From an uncultured Mucilaginibacter sp. (GTDB taxonomy: Bacteria; Bacteroidota; Bacteroidia; Sphingobacteriales; Sphingobacteriaceae): a DNA stretch of 64,000 nt. The position numbers and the translations under genes were made by a program. Shown here in pieces: positions 43,600 through 52,891 of this stretch. The stretch's first letter is position 1, and each line of letters begins with the position of its first letter. Below the pieces are notes generated by a model. That model ran no database searches. It saw only the letters and a list, made by a program, of their open reading frames with translations, and was not told where the DNA came from. Location: the NCBI GenBank assembly GCA_903891475.1, contig CAITEP010000009.1, positions 1 to 64,000 on the forward strand. The letters run 5' to 3'.

Positions 43600-44712
43600 A
43601 TGAACGCGGGATTAAAGATAACCAAAATAGCAATTTACAGATTTAGCATACCCATGGTACCATTTACCATTGCAACAGGTACGATGGATTATGCCCAAAA
43701 TGTTTTTATTAAGGTATATACCAATGCTGGTTTTTATGGAGTAGGAGAGTGCTCGGCCTTCCCGATGATAGTTGGCGAAACTCAGGAAACCTGCTTGGCC
43801 ATGGCCAAAGATTTTGCAAAATTATGGTTAGGGAAAAATCCATTGGAGATTGCCGAACGTTTGCAAGATTTACATAATTATACTGCCGGAAATACCACCA
43901 TTAAGAGCGCGTTTGACATGGCTCTTTTTGATATTGTAGCTAAAAACGCCGGACTTCCATTGTATAAATATTTGGGAGGCGAAAAACGCCCAATTGAAAC
44001 GGATATTACCATTGGGATTGATACCCCTCAAAAAATGGCCACAAAAGCCGCTGAATTTAAACTTTCGGGCGCTTCTGTTTTAAAGGTAAAGCTAGGAAAA
44101 GTACCAACCGAAGACGTTGAGCGGATTAAACAAATTAGGGAAACCATTGGCAATGATTTAAAAATTAGGATTGATGCCAACCAGGGCTGGTGTTTTAAGG
44201 ACGCTGTTTATTGTTTAACCGAAATGGGCAAGTATGATATTGAATTTTGCGAACAACCCATGCGCACTTGGTATGATGATAAGTTACCCGAACTGATGAA
44301 GCGCACCCCTATAAAAATTATGGCCGATGAAAGTGTTTATAATCACCATGACGCGAGGAAACAAATCAACAGTAAATCATGCGATTATATCAATATAAAA
44401 ATGTCAAAATCGGGTGGGATTTTTGAGGCGATGAAAATTCATGATGTAGCTGCGCTCAATAACGTTCCATGTATGATGGGAGGGATGTTGGAAAGCAGGA
44501 TTGCCCTAAGCGCTAAATTGCATTTTGTGTATGCCAGCCCTAATGTAAAATTTTATGATATGGATACCTGTAAGCTAGGGCATAAAGTAGACCCCTGCAT
44601 AGGCGGTGCCTATTACAATGGCTATCAGCTAGATATTGCGGATAGCCCAGGTATTGGAGCTGATGCGGATGAAAGGTTTTTAGCAAATTGCGAGCGGATT
44701 ATTATTCAATAA
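43600..44712 (+). CDS. Enolase-superfamily enzyme, dipeptide-epimerase-like
   Basis: 370-aa mandelate-racemase/muconate-lactonising subgroup enzyme. Catalytic set: KxK at Lys162/Lys164 (VLKVKLGK), metal ligands Asp192 (DANQGW), Glu218 (CEQPM) and Asp243 (ADESV), and the opposite-face Lys267 (NIKMSKSGG). This matches L-Ala-D/L-Glu and related dipeptide epimerases, which recycle murein peptides or convert other dipeptides. No signal peptide, so cytoplasmic. It diverges from the DUF4290-murA group and ends at a strong terminator. Substrate specificity needs the loop residues and is not settled here. Confidence 0.88.
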   Translation: MNAGLKITKIAIYRFSIPMVPFTIATGTMDYAQNVFIKVYTNAGFYGVGECSAFPMIVGETQETCLAMAKDFAKLWLGKNPLEIAERLQDLHNYTAGNTTIKSAFDMALFDIVAKNAGLPLYKYLGGEKRPIETDITIGIDTPQKMATKAAEFKLSGASVLKVKLGKVPTEDVERIKQIRETIGNDLKIRIDANQGWCFKDAVYCLTEMGKYDIEFCEQPMRTWYDDKLPELMKRTPIKIMADESVYNHHDARKQINSKSCDYINIKMSKSGGIFEAMKIHDVAALNNVPCMMGGMLESRIALSAKLHFVYASPNVKFYDMDTCKLGHKVDPCIGGAYYNGYQLDIADSPGIGADADERFLANCERIIIQ

Positions 44713-44730
44713 TGGAACTTAATAAACAAA

Positions 44731-44764
44731 AAAAGCCGGATTACTTTAAATAATCCGGCTTTTC
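44731..44764. terminator. Bidirectional terminator between the epimerase-like and glutamate dehydrogenase genes
   Basis: Perfect 13-bp stem AAAAGCCGGATTA / TAATCCGGCTTTT (44731-44743 with 44751-44763), 7-nt loop, between convergent genes. Confidence 0.92.
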
Positions 44765-44777
44765 TAATTTCAAAATA

Positions 44778-46214
44778 TCACGGCCAAACACCCAAGTTTT
44801 GGTATGATACCGCTATTTTATTAATCGCGCCTACAAATGCAGCGGTGCGTAGGGTATCAATTTTTTGGTTTGCCTTATAAGTTTCCCTAATTTCATGGTA
44901 CGAGCGAATCATGGTATCTTCTAGGCCCGAATTTACCAATTCCAACTCAGTGGCACCTCGAACAACGGTCGACCGTTGTAAGGGTGTTAAAGCCACCCCG
45001 GTAATGCCTTCCACCATATTTACCAGATTCAGGTTTGAGTTTTCTTCAAACCTGCGGTTCATACGACCGAATGCAACGTGCGATAGGTTTTTCAACCATT
45101 CGAAGTAAGAAACGGTAACACCACCCGCGTTCACATACATATCGGGTAATATCATACCTCCGTTTTTATAGAATATAGTCTCGGCATCAGGTGAGGTTGG
45201 TCCGTTTGCACCTTCGGCTATTATTTTTGCCTGAATCCTGCCTACATTGGCAACAGTAATTTGATTTTCGAGTGCGGCCGGCACCAAAATATCGCAAGGT
45301 TGTTCCAAGCCTTCGTGCGAGTTTTTAAATTCTTTTTTTGAACCCGGATAACCTAAAATTGACCCGCTTAGTTTTCTATGTTGAAACACGGCTTCAACAT
45401 CTAAACCGTCTTCGTTGTAAATGGCACCTTCATATTCGCAAATGCCCACTATTACCGCGCCAAATTCTGATAGGAACTTACCTGAGTAATAGCCCACATT
45501 ACCTAAACCTTGAACTATAATCCTCTTGCCTGATATACCCGGTGTTAAGCCAATTTTCACCATGTCTTCCGCTACGTTTACACATTCTCGCACAGCTATG
45601 GCAACTCCTCTTCCTGTTGCCTCCCTACGGCCTGCAATACCTTGCAGTGCTATTGGTTTACCTGTTACGGCACCCATGGCATCCAGCTGACCAGGATTCA
45701 TAGTGGCATAAGTATCTGCAATCCAGCTCATTTCACGCTCTCCCGAACCATAATCAGGTGCTGGTACGTCAATACTTGGACCAATAAAATTTTTCTTAAT
45801 TAATTCAACAGTGTACCTGCGGGTAATGTTTTCAAGTTCCTGAACGGTATAGTTTTTAGGGTTTATTTTTATACCACCTTTCGCGCCACCAAAGGGAACG
45901 TTTACAATAGCGCATTTGTAGGTCATGAGTGCGGCTAGTGCCATTACTTCATCCTCATTCACCATCTCGCTATAGCGGATGCCTCCTTTTGTTGGCGATT
46001 GGTGTTGTGAGTGTTCAACCCTCCATGCATCAATAACTTCAAAGCCATTGCCCCGCCTGATTGGGAAACGGAAACGGTAAACACTGTTGCATGATTTTAT
46101 CTGGTCTAATAAACCAGTATCATGCTTGGTAAACTGTGCGGCATAGTCAAAATTTTTGCACACATCATCAAAAAATTTTGTCTCTTGTCCTGCTGATAAC
46201 AAAGTATCCATCAT
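44778..46214 (-). CDS. Glutamate dehydrogenase (Glu/Leu/Phe/Val dehydrogenase family)
   Basis: 478-aa hexameric-type enzyme interconverting glutamate and 2-oxoglutarate plus ammonia. The substrate domain carries the catalytic lysine segment [11 protein letters not shown] (Lys112) and [12 protein letters not shown] (151-162). The nucleotide-binding domain has [12 protein letters not shown] near residue 220. NAD versus NADP preference is not clear from sequence. Two adjacent ATGs begin the gene; the first is used here. It is longer than the common 420-aa form because of insertions near the C-terminus. It is monocistronic, with a 151-nt gap to the ccmD-like gene. Confidence 0.93.
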   Translation of the reverse strand: MMDTLLSAGQETKFFDDVCKNFDYAAQFTKHDTGLLDQIKSCNSVYRFRFPIRRGNGFEVIDAWRVEHSQHQSPTKGGIRYSEMVNEDEVMALAALMTYKCAIVNVPFGGAKGGIKINPKNYTVQELENITRRYTVELIKKNFIGPSIDVPAPDYGSGEREMSWIADTYATMNPGQLDAMGAVTGKPIALQGIAGRREATGRGVAIAVRECVNVAEDMVKIGLTPGISGKRIIVQGLGNVGYYSGKFLSEFGAVIVGICEYEGAIYNEDGLDVEAVFQHRKLSGSILGYPGSKKEFKNSHEGLEQPCDILVPAALENQITVANVGRIQAKIIAEGANGPTSPDAETIFYKNGGMILPDMYVNAGGVTVSYFEWLKNLSHVAFGRMNRRFEENSNLNLVNMVEGITGVALTPLQRSTVVRGATELELVNSGLEDTMIRSYHEIRETYKANQKIDTLRTAAFVGAINKIAVSYQNLGVWP

Positions 46215-46365
46215 AAGTAAATTATTAAATTGGTAAAAAAGTATGCAAATTTGGCACTATTTTTATGAATATTGCAAATTTTAATCACATTGTGTACCAA
46301 ATACACACGCTGTTTTTATAGAAAAACCGTGTTTAAACAAGATAGGGCAATTTTTTAGACACTAA

Positions 46366-46569
46366 TTATTTTTCAATTTTTTTTAATCTCCGGTCTATCG
46401 AGAACAGATAAATTGATAATCCAATAAAAATGATCACCAGGGTAGTAATTACAACATATATTTTTCCCGAGCTTCTCATTTCATCAGCCATTTCAATAGG
46501 TTGTGCTTGCTGGGCATTTACCACCAAATAGGATAAGCAGAAAATAGCGAATAGAAGAAATTTTTTCAT
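46366..46569 (-). CDS. CcmD-like small membrane protein
   Basis: 67 aa: a signal-like N-terminus (1-19, VVNA-Q), a short periplasmic stretch, one TM helix (about 37-57, IYVVITTLVIIFIGLSIYLF) and a basic tail DRRLKKIEK. The layout and position directly after ccmC match the CcmD family of Bacteroidota, which helps release holo-CcmE from the CcmABC heme exporter. Sequence alone would not be enough; context carries the call. Confidence 0.75.
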   Translation of the reverse strand: MKKFLLFAIFCLSYLVVNAQQAQPIEMADEMRSSGKIYVVITTLVIIFIGLSIYLFSIDRRLKKIEK

Positions 46570-46632
46570 GGTATGTATTAAAATTATTAATCTGCCTAGG
46601 ATGATTAATCAAATAGCCTAAACAGAATTTAA

Positions 46633-47307
46633 TTAATCAATTTCGTTCTTTTTATATTCTATTAACCTAATGCGGTAGCGTAAACTAGCTATCCAAATGG
46701 CCATTAAACTCCAACCAATAAATGCGGGGTATAAAACCATACGCATTCGGTTATCCATATCCAATTTACCAAAGGCAGGGTTACCACCGTTTCCGGGATG
46801 TAAAGAATCAGTTAAACGGGGTAAAATCATAATTAGTACAACCATAATAGGGAAAGCGAAAATGTTATAAATGGCTGATATTTTAGCCCTCTTTTGTTCT
46901 TCATCTATCGAATTACGTAAAACCGCGTAAGCACAATATAGTAAAAACGCGATGGCTGCACTATTTTGTTTTGGGTCGTTACTCCAAAACTCACCCCAAG
47001 TATATTTGGCCCACATCATGCCTGTAATTAAGCCCAATACGTAAAAAAATGTTCCTGTATTTACGCATTCAACGGCAATCAAATCGTATTTCTCATTCCC
47101 TGTGTTTAAATATTTGATGCTGTATATAACTGATATGATAAAAACAGTAAACATAGCTATCCACATAGGGACATGAAAATAGGTGTTTCTGATGGTTTCG
47201 TGTAAAATAGGCAGATGTGGTACACCCAATAAAAAGCCTGCTATTAAGGTATATAATAACAGTATTACCGTTAAAATTTTCCACCAGGTTTTATATATAA
47301 TTTTCAT
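46633..47307 (-). CDS. ccmC: Heme exporter / cytochrome c biogenesis protein CcmC
   Basis: 224-aa inner-membrane protein with six hydrophobic helices. The tryptophan-rich heme-handling loop is TWGEFWSNDPKQNSA (around residue 110), a variant of WGxxWxWDxR; flanking His residues occur in YFHVP and late in the protein. It presents heme for attachment to CcmE in system I cytochrome c maturation. It is followed by ccmD-like (63 nt) and preceded by the CPD-domain gene; ccmB is two genes upstream. ccmA, ccmE and ccmF are not in the window. Confidence 0.9.
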   Translation of the reverse strand: MKIIYKTWWKILTVILLLYTLIAGFLLGVPHLPILHETIRNTYFHVPMWIAMFTVFIISVIYSIKYLNTGNEKYDLIAVECVNTGTFFYVLGLITGMMWAKYTWGEFWSNDPKQNSAAIAFLLYCAYAVLRNSIDEEQKRAKISAIYNIFAFPIMVVLIMILPRLTDSLHPGNGGNPAFGKLDMDNRMRMVLYPAFIGWSLMAIWIASLRYRIRLIEYKKNEID

Positions 47308-47414
47308 AAATACGATATCTCAAAGGTAAGCCCTTTATTTATTGTTTAATGGAAATATAATTATTTTAATTTCGAAATTTTCCCACAACCTACAACTCAT
47401 AACATTCAACTCAA

Positions 47415-48602
47415 TTACTTTTTATCCGGCACATAATCATAAGGTAACATGTCTGATAATCTGTTGCTTGCCCAGGTACCTTCAAATAAGGTGTTACCTT
47501 CAAGCAAAATACCATTCATGTCAAAAGTTACTGATTTTTTGAACAGTGTAACAACACTAATCGCATAATTTGGCATATCCAAGGGGCGGTATATTTCTTT
47601 GTTATAGGTATCGTCTGTTTTTTTAGTATATACTACGTATAAAAAATTTTTGAATTGAAGTGAATATATGCCTTCCTGATCGGTTGGACTAAAAATTTCA
47701 TACGGAAATAATGCTGGTTTTACTAAACTTTCATTGTACCACTTTGATCGGTTTGCAAGCCCAATCCAATAATTGGCCGAATCAATCCGACCTTGCATTT
47801 CATATTTTTTTATTTGGCTTCTAATAACTTCTTCGCTGGGTCGCTCAGGGTTTAGGTAGCGGTTATATTTATAAATTTGAAAACCTTCTTCATTTAGCTT
47901 ATTGGTATAAAGCGACCTGAAAAAGTGCATGGACGAACCATAGTATACTTCTTCTCTTTTTTCGTGCCATTTCTTCTTTTGCGACTCGCTGCCGGGTAAG
48001 TCTTCAAAAACATGAGGACCTCCAGTCGAAACTATGCCATTTATTTTATCCAAATTAAAATCATCCACCAAAAATTTTATCCTATAACCTAGCGCCCTGT
48101 TTTCAACAATTAAAAACTCTACCGCATCCGCATGTAGAATTTGCTTTGTTGGGTTAAAAGTAATGTTTAAAACATGCGGGTTCATAATGGTACACAGTTT
48201 GGCGTTTTCATTAATTCCTACAAACTCCCGCTTAAAAGCTTCAAAATTCTTTTTCCAGTCGGCTGGCGATGTAATTACTACCTCTCTCAGCTCTAATGGT
48301 TTTGTTTTTAATTCAATTTTTAAATTAATAGGTGTATTGCCAACTAAAATTACTTTATTATATTCTTCGTATCCAAGAATTGTAACAACAAGCGTATATT
48401 GACCAGGTCTGATGCTGCTAAGGGTAAAAGTACCATCCTCAAGAGTTGCCGCGCCTACTGATGAATTACTCAAAAAAACACTGGCTCTTGCGATTGGCTT
48501 TTTACTCTCAGAATTAATTACCGTACCGGTAATATAACCACTTTGCGCAAAAATGGTAAATGGAAAAAATAACAGAAAAAGGATGAACAAGGGGAATCTC
48601 AT
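47415..48602 (-). CDS. Secreted carboxypeptidase-regulatory-like domain protein
   Basis: 395-aa protein with a clean signal peptide from ATG 48602 (MRFPLFILFLLFFPFTIFA-Q); upstream in-frame ATG 48629 and TTG 48641 are possible but would lengthen the signal. An N-terminal CarboxypepD_reg-like beta domain (about 24-105, YITGTVINSESKKPIARASV) is followed by an uncharacterised domain (about 115-395) without barrel-like repeats or catalytic motifs. The domain order is common in Bacteroidota outer-membrane-associated proteins of unknown function. Oddly, it sits between ccmB and ccmC, where it may be co-transcribed with heme-export genes. Confidence 0.8.
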   Translation of the reverse strand: MRFPLFILFLLFFPFTIFAQSGYITGTVINSESKKPIARASVFLSNSSVGAATLEDGTFTLSSIRPGQYTLVVTILGYEEYNKVILVGNTPINLKIELKTKPLELREVVITSPADWKKNFEAFKREFVGINENAKLCTIMNPHVLNITFNPTKQILHADAVEFLIVENRALGYRIKFLVDDFNLDKINGIVSTGGPHVFEDLPGSESQKKKWHEKREEVYYGSSMHFFRSLYTNKLNEEGFQIYKYNRYLNPERPSEEVIRSQIKKYEMQGRIDSANYWIGLANRSKWYNESLVKPALFPYEIFSPTDQEGIYSLQFKNFLYVVYTKKTDDTYNKEIYRPLDMPNYAISVVTLFKKSVTFDMNGILLEGNTLFEGTWASNRLSDMLPYDYVPDKK

Positions 48603-48709
48603 CGTAAATAAATTTATTTTTTTAAACATGCTAAGGAACAAATTTAATATGATGTACGGCTAAAAGCTAAAATTATTTTTAGTAAGCTGCATTTTAATGC
48701 TATTTTAAT

Positions 48710-49393
48710 CTAATCTCTCCACAAAAACGGAAAAAGTATTATGGAAGTAGCTATAACAATGGTATTGATGGCCAACAATACCGCTATATTACTATAGCTA
48801 AAGTTACGGGCAATTCCATCCATCGCGTTTTTACTAAGTTTAATCAATACCAAAATTACCGGGATAATAACAGGAAAACTTAAAATAGCCATTAAGGTAC
48901 CATTATTACCCGCTTTGGAGGCGATTGCTGAAATCATGGTGAATATGGTTGAAAAGCTAATACTCCCCAATAAAACGGTAAAAAAATAGTAAAGCGAATC
49001 GCCAATTTTATTGTTAAAAAAAAGCAAATAAACCATTAAAGCCAGCGTACTGATGAGCGACATTAACAGCACATTGTACAATGTTTTTGATAGGATGATG
49101 GCCTGTGGACTAGCGATTGAATAATAATACAATAATCGGCTTTTACTTTCCTGCATAAAGCTTTTGGCGATGGCATTTACCGAGGCAAATAACATGATGA
49201 TCCAAAAAAGCACGTTCCAAACAATAGGGTATCCTTGACTACCTTTAAAACCGGGATTCAGGTTAAATGCTATGTAACATATAAATACCGTACTTACCAC
49301 ATATAACAAGATACCGTTAAAGGCATATTTGGATCGCCACTCTAAGGTTATTTCCTTTTTAAAAAGGTTCCAGGTTTGTTTTAGGATATCCAA
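48710..49393 (-). CDS. ccmB: Heme exporter permease CcmB, TTG start
   Basis: 227-aa inner-membrane permease of the CcmABC heme-handling transporter with six TM helices. The N-terminus DILKQTWNLFKKEITLEWRSKYAF is the expected CcmB opening. No ATG precedes it in frame: TTG 49393 gives the family-consistent start, whereas another TTG at 49492 would add 33 residues overlapping gldC with no homology-like content. The gene begins 34 nt after gldC. Its ATPase CcmA must be encoded elsewhere. Confidence 0.87.
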   Translation of the reverse strand: MDILKQTWNLFKKEITLEWRSKYAFNGILLYVVSTVFICYIAFNLNPGFKGSQGYPIVWNVLFWIIMLFASVNAIAKSFMQESKSRLLYYYSIASPQAIILSKTLYNVLLMSLISTLALMVYLLFFNNKIGDSLYYFFTVLLGSISFSTIFTMISAIASKAGNNGTLMAILSFPVIIPVILVLIKLSKNAMDGIARNFSYSNIAVLLAINTIVIATSIILFPFLWRD

Positions 49394-49427
49394 AGTATAA
49401 TGGTTGATTTTTAAGTATAGTGTATTT

Positions 49428-49760
49428 TTATTTCTGACTGAGCTCCATTTTATCGGCAAAATGGGCACAGTAATCGCGCAGGTCTTCCACAATCAGGGTT
49501 TCGCCTGTAGCACGTAAAAAACTATCGCCCATGGTTTGCAGGGTTTCATAAAAAAAGCGTTTCATTTCATCAACGGGCATATCTTTGGTCCATAGGTCAA
49601 TACGCAACGTGTTTTTATAGCTTTGATCCCATAAGGCCAGCATCATTGATTTTACAGCCAGTGCTTCCTTGTTTGCAGAATCGGTTGATTCCCACATAAT
49701 GCTTTCCGGCACATTCTGATCGTCCAGTTGTATAGTAAGTTTTATTTCGGCAGTTTTCAT
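49428..49760 (-). CDS. gldC: Gliding motility protein GldC
   Basis: 110-aa cytoplasmic protein of the GldC family: begins KTAEIKLTIQLDDQNVPESI and contains the central WDQSYKNTLRIDLWTKDMPV and YCAHFADKMEL. In Flavobacterium GldC supports gliding and is widely conserved even in non-gliding Bacteroidota. It lies 5 nt after a small membrane protein gene and just before ccmB, within an apparent operon. The only other gliding or type IX secretion genes would have to be outside the window. Confidence 0.9.
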   Translation of the reverse strand: MKTAEIKLTIQLDDQNVPESIMWESTDSANKEALAVKSMMLALWDQSYKNTLRIDLWTKDMPVDEMKRFFYETLQTMGDSFLRATGETLIVEDLRDYCAHFADKMELSQK

Positions 49761-49765
49761 TCAGT

Positions 49766-50032
49766 TTATTTAACAAGTAAAAATATAATAGCGGCCAAAG
49801 TTATAAAGCTTAGCTCTACTATCCATAATTTTTTATTTTCGGTAAAGAAGTTTCGGAACAATAAATCAATAAATGATACAACAATGGCAAAAAGCAAAAA
49901 TATGAACCCGATAGCGGTATTCATGTTCCGGAATTGGGTACCCGATATTTTAATACCAAACACCCAACTGTAAACAGCCAGAAAAAGGAAAAACGCGGTA
50001 GCAAAATTTAATGGGGTGATCCTTATTTTCAT
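49766..50032 (-). CDS. Small three-helix membrane protein, unknown function
   Basis: 88 aa with three hydrophobic segments at about 9-27, 38-57 and 68-87. It lies between the helicase gene (6 nt) and gldC (5 nt), so it is almost certainly translated from the same message. No family is recognised. The Asn/Arg-containing loop FRNMNTAIG and an acidic/basic loop RNFFTENKKLW separate the helices. Confidence 0.75.
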   Translation of the reverse strand: MKIRITPLNFATAFFLFLAVYSWVFGIKISGTQFRNMNTAIGFIFLLFAIVVSFIDLLFRNFFTENKKLWIVELSFITLAAIIFLLVK

Positions 50033-50038
50033 GTTGTA

Positions 50039-51382
50039 CTATTTTTTTCGGTACGACCTTTTGGCACTCGGTTTTCCCTGTTTCATATTTGGATTGGATT
50101 TTGCCTTAGCAGCTTCAAATTTTTTATGCTGATTTAAGGTCTTCTTTTCGTGGAAAGCTCCTTTAAAATCAGGATCATCCTTTCGTTTTTGCAAATCAAC
50201 CTCTTTAGCCTGCTCTTGTTTTTCATCATAACCTGTGTCTTCAATAAAAACATCATCAGGTATATGGCTTATGGGTATGGTTTGCCTAATCAGCTTTTCA
50301 ATTTTGCGAAGGTAATATACCTCGGCAGGGTTGCAAAATGTAATGGCCACGCCCGATTGATAGGCCCTTCCGGTACGACCAATCCTGTGCACATAATCCT
50401 CAATCACCACTGGCACATCAAAGTTTATTACATGACTCACATCACTTACATCTATCCCTCTTGAGGCAACATCGGTAGCTACTAATATTTTTACCTCATC
50501 ATTTTTAAACGCGTTGATGGCATTTATACGGGTGTTTTGCCCTTTATTGGCATGCAAAACCTTTACGTTATTCTCCCCAAATTTACGCAACAAAAATTTA
50601 AAAACATCTTCGGCTGCCAGACGGGTTTTACAAAAAATCATCAGCTTTTTTATATCACCCTCAATATCCAACAATTTTTTAAGCAGGTTTATTTTTGTTT
50701 TTACATTGGGCACAAAGTAAAGTTGCTGTACCACTGTTTGGGCGGGGGTAGCCTGCGGGGTGACTTCAATAATGGTAGGAAATTCCAAAAAATTATTGCT
50801 CAACTCGTGTATTTTAGCCGACATGGTGGCCGAGAATAATAAATTTTGCCGCTTAACCGGCACCACTTCCAGTATCCTGTTTATTTGGGGCATAAAGCCC
50901 ATGTCCATCATTTTATCGGCTTCATCCAGTACCAATACTTGTAAGGTTTTGGTAACAATATGTCCTGCTAGGTACAAATCCATAAACCTACCTGGGGTGG
51001 CTACTAAAATATCAACCCCTTTATTCAGGTTTTCAATTTGGGTTTTAGGGCCTAAGCCGCCGTAAAGCACTACTACACGCAAATCGGTATTGGTGGCAAA
51101 GGTTTTAATATTTTCCTCAATTTGCATGGCCAATTCGCGGGTTGGTGATATAATCAACGCGCGTGCATTTTCACCCTGCGCATATTTTAACCTCATGATA
51201 ATGGGCAATACATAGGCCGCGGTTTTACCAGTGCCCGTTTGGGCTATGCCCATCACATCTTGTCCGTTTAATATTGGAGGAATGGCTTTTTGCTGAATAG
51301 GGGTGGGGATGGTATACCCGGCATCCGCCACAGCGTTTAAAATTTGCCTGTTAAAATTAAAATCTTCAAAGGTGATCGCCAT
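50039..51382 (-). CDS. DEAD-box RNA helicase (RhlE-like)
   Basis: 447-aa ATP-dependent RNA helicase. Q motif PTPIQQKAIP (27-36), Walker A AQTGTGKT (47-54), DEAD box in VLDEADKMMDMGF, SAT, and the C-terminal motif HRIGRTGR. The core ends near residue 375, followed by a Lys-rich tail (KRKDDPDFK, ending SAKRSYRKK) likely to bind RNA. It is probably involved in ribosome assembly or mRNA decay. TATCTTTG ends 5 nt before the ATG, so the message may be leaderless. It is first in the gldC-ccm operon. Confidence 0.94.
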   Translation of the reverse strand: MAITFEDFNFNRQILNAVADAGYTIPTPIQQKAIPPILNGQDVMGIAQTGTGKTAAYVLPIIMRLKYAQGENARALIISPTRELAMQIEENIKTFATNTDLRVVVLYGGLGPKTQIENLNKGVDILVATPGRFMDLYLAGHIVTKTLQVLVLDEADKMMDMGFMPQINRILEVVPVKRQNLLFSATMSAKIHELSNNFLEFPTIIEVTPQATPAQTVVQQLYFVPNVKTKINLLKKLLDIEGDIKKLMIFCKTRLAAEDVFKFLLRKFGENNVKVLHANKGQNTRINAINAFKNDEVKILVATDVASRGIDVSDVSHVINFDVPVVIEDYVHRIGRTGRAYQSGVAITFCNPAEVYYLRKIEKLIRQTIPISHIPDDVFIEDTGYDEKQEQAKEVDLQKRKDDPDFKGAFHEKKTLNQHKKFEAAKAKSNPNMKQGKPSAKRSYRKK

Positions 51383-51387
51383 TTGTG

Positions 51388-51395
51388 CAAAGATA
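51388..51395 (-). promoter_or_regulatory. -7 element (TATCTTTG) of the helicase-gldC-ccm operon
   Basis: Minus-strand TATCTTTG ends 5 nt before the ATG; transcription would start at or beside the start codon. Confidence 0.5.
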
Positions 51396-51532
51396 GCTTT
51401 TTACTTTGATTGCGAATTTTTACCGCTTGTCAAATTAAAGTATAACTTACAATAACCTTAATTAAATGGTTATGATAACAATATTGGTATAAAATGGATA
51501 TTAAAATACTATTAATTTAAATGATTGAAACC

Positions 51533-51540
51533 TATATTTG
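51533..51540 (+). promoter_or_regulatory. -7 element (TATATTTG) of the dihydroorotase gene
   Basis: TATATTTG ends 5 nt before ATG 51546. Its position within any upstream extension of the gene argues for ATG 51546 rather than TTG 51525 as the start. Confidence 0.5.
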
Positions 51541-51545
51541 CAATC

Positions 51546-52880
51546 ATGAGTACCATCCTGATAAAATCGCCAACAATAGTAAACGAAAACAAAATTTTTG
51601 TAGCCGATGTTTTGGTAAAGGATGGCTTTATTGTTCAAATTGACGCCCAAATTGATGTAAAGGCCGATCAGGAAATAAATGCGGAGGGATTGCACCTGTT
51701 CCCCGGTTTTATTGACGATCAGGTGCACTTTCGCGAACCTGGTTTAACGCATAAGGGAAATATTTATACCGAATCGAGAGCGGCGGTGGCGGGTGGCATT
51801 ACCTCTTTTATGGAAATGCCCAATACGGTACCTAATACCCTTACGCAAAAACTATTGGCCGATAAGTATAAAATAGCTTCAGAAAATGCACTGGCCAATT
51901 ACTCCTTTTATATGGGAGCCTCTAACGATAATTTAGAGGAGGTTTTACGTACCGACGTTAACAATGTATGTGGGATTAAAGTATTTATGGGATCGTCTAC
52001 GGGAAATATGTTGGTTGATAATCCGCGTACTTTAGAAAACCTTTTTGAACGCTCGCCCATGCTCATAGCCACGCATTGTGAGGATGAAGCAACCATCAAA
52101 AAAAACCTCGATTATTATAAATATCTGCTGGGTGAAGAAATACCTATTGGATTGCACCCTAAAATTCGTAGTGAAGAGGCTTGTTACCTATCCTCTTCTA
52201 TGGCAGTAAAATTGGCTAAGCGGCATAATACCAGATTGCATATCCTGCATATATCAACCGAAAAGGAAACCCATCTTTTTAGTAATTCTGTACCTTTAGA
52301 TCAAAAACGCATTACTGCCGAAGCTTGCATTCATCATCTCTGGTTTACCGAAAACGACTATAAAACCTTAGGTAACCTGATAAAATGGAACCCTGCCATT
52401 AAAACCACGCAGGATAGGGATGGTATATTGAAAGCCTTGTTGGATGATAGCATTGACGTTGTGGCAACCGACCATGCCCCACATACCATCGACGAAAAAA
52501 CAAAGTCTTATATGCAGGCTCCATCCGGTGGGCCATTGGTACAACATGCTTTGCCAGCTTTGTTGGAGCTTTACCATCAAGGTAAAATTAGCTTGGAAAA
52601 AATAGTGGAGAAAATGGCGCATAATGTGGCTATTTGCTTCCAAATAGAAAAAAGGGGCTATATACGTGAAGGCTATTGGGCTGATTTGGTGTTAGCTGAT
52701 TTAAACAAACCCTGGAAAGTTGCAAAAGTAAACCTGCTTTATAAATGCAATTGGAGCCCTTTTGAAGGGGTAGTATTTCAATCAAAGATTGAAAAAACCA
52801 TTGTTTCCGGTAATTTGGTTTACGATAATGGGGAAATTATTGAAGGTAAAAACGGCAAGAGATTATCCTTTATTCGGTAA
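51546..52880 (+). CDS. pyrC: Dihydroorotase, Bacteroidota type
   Basis: 444-aa amidohydrolase that cyclises carbamoyl-aspartate to dihydroorotate. Motifs: FIDDQVHFREPG (55-66), GIKVFMGSSTGNM with the candidate carboxylated Lys, ATHCEDE, LHILHISTEKE and the catalytic ATDHAPH. In the usual DxHxH metal motif the first His is replaced by Gln59 (DDQVH). ATG 51546 is chosen because the promoter -7 element lies directly upstream. It supplies the step before pyrD (31.6 kb). Other cyclic amidohydrolases such as hydantoinases share the fold, but REPG and MEMPNT favour dihydroorotase. Confidence 0.88.
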   Translation: MSTILIKSPTIVNENKIFVADVLVKDGFIVQIDAQIDVKADQEINAEGLHLFPGFIDDQVHFREPGLTHKGNIYTESRAAVAGGITSFMEMPNTVPNTLTQKLLADKYKIASENALANYSFYMGASNDNLEEVLRTDVNNVCGIKVFMGSSTGNMLVDNPRTLENLFERSPMLIATHCEDEATIKKNLDYYKYLLGEEIPIGLHPKIRSEEACYLSSSMAVKLAKRHNTRLHILHISTEKETHLFSNSVPLDQKRITAEACIHHLWFTENDYKTLGNLIKWNPAIKTTQDRDGILKALLDDSIDVVATDHAPHTIDEKTKSYMQAPSGGPLVQHALPALLELYHQGKISLEKIVEKMAHNVAICFQIEKRGYIREGYWADLVLADLNKPWKVAKVNLLYKCNWSPFEGVVFQSKIEKTIVSGNLVYDNGEIIEGKNGKRLSFIR

Positions 52881-52891
52881 ACAAAATACTT

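Noticed and set aside
49394..49492. N-terminal extension of ccmB by 33 residues from TTG 49492
   Set aside because: It overlaps gldC in another frame and has no CcmB-like sequence; TTG 49393 gives the family start.
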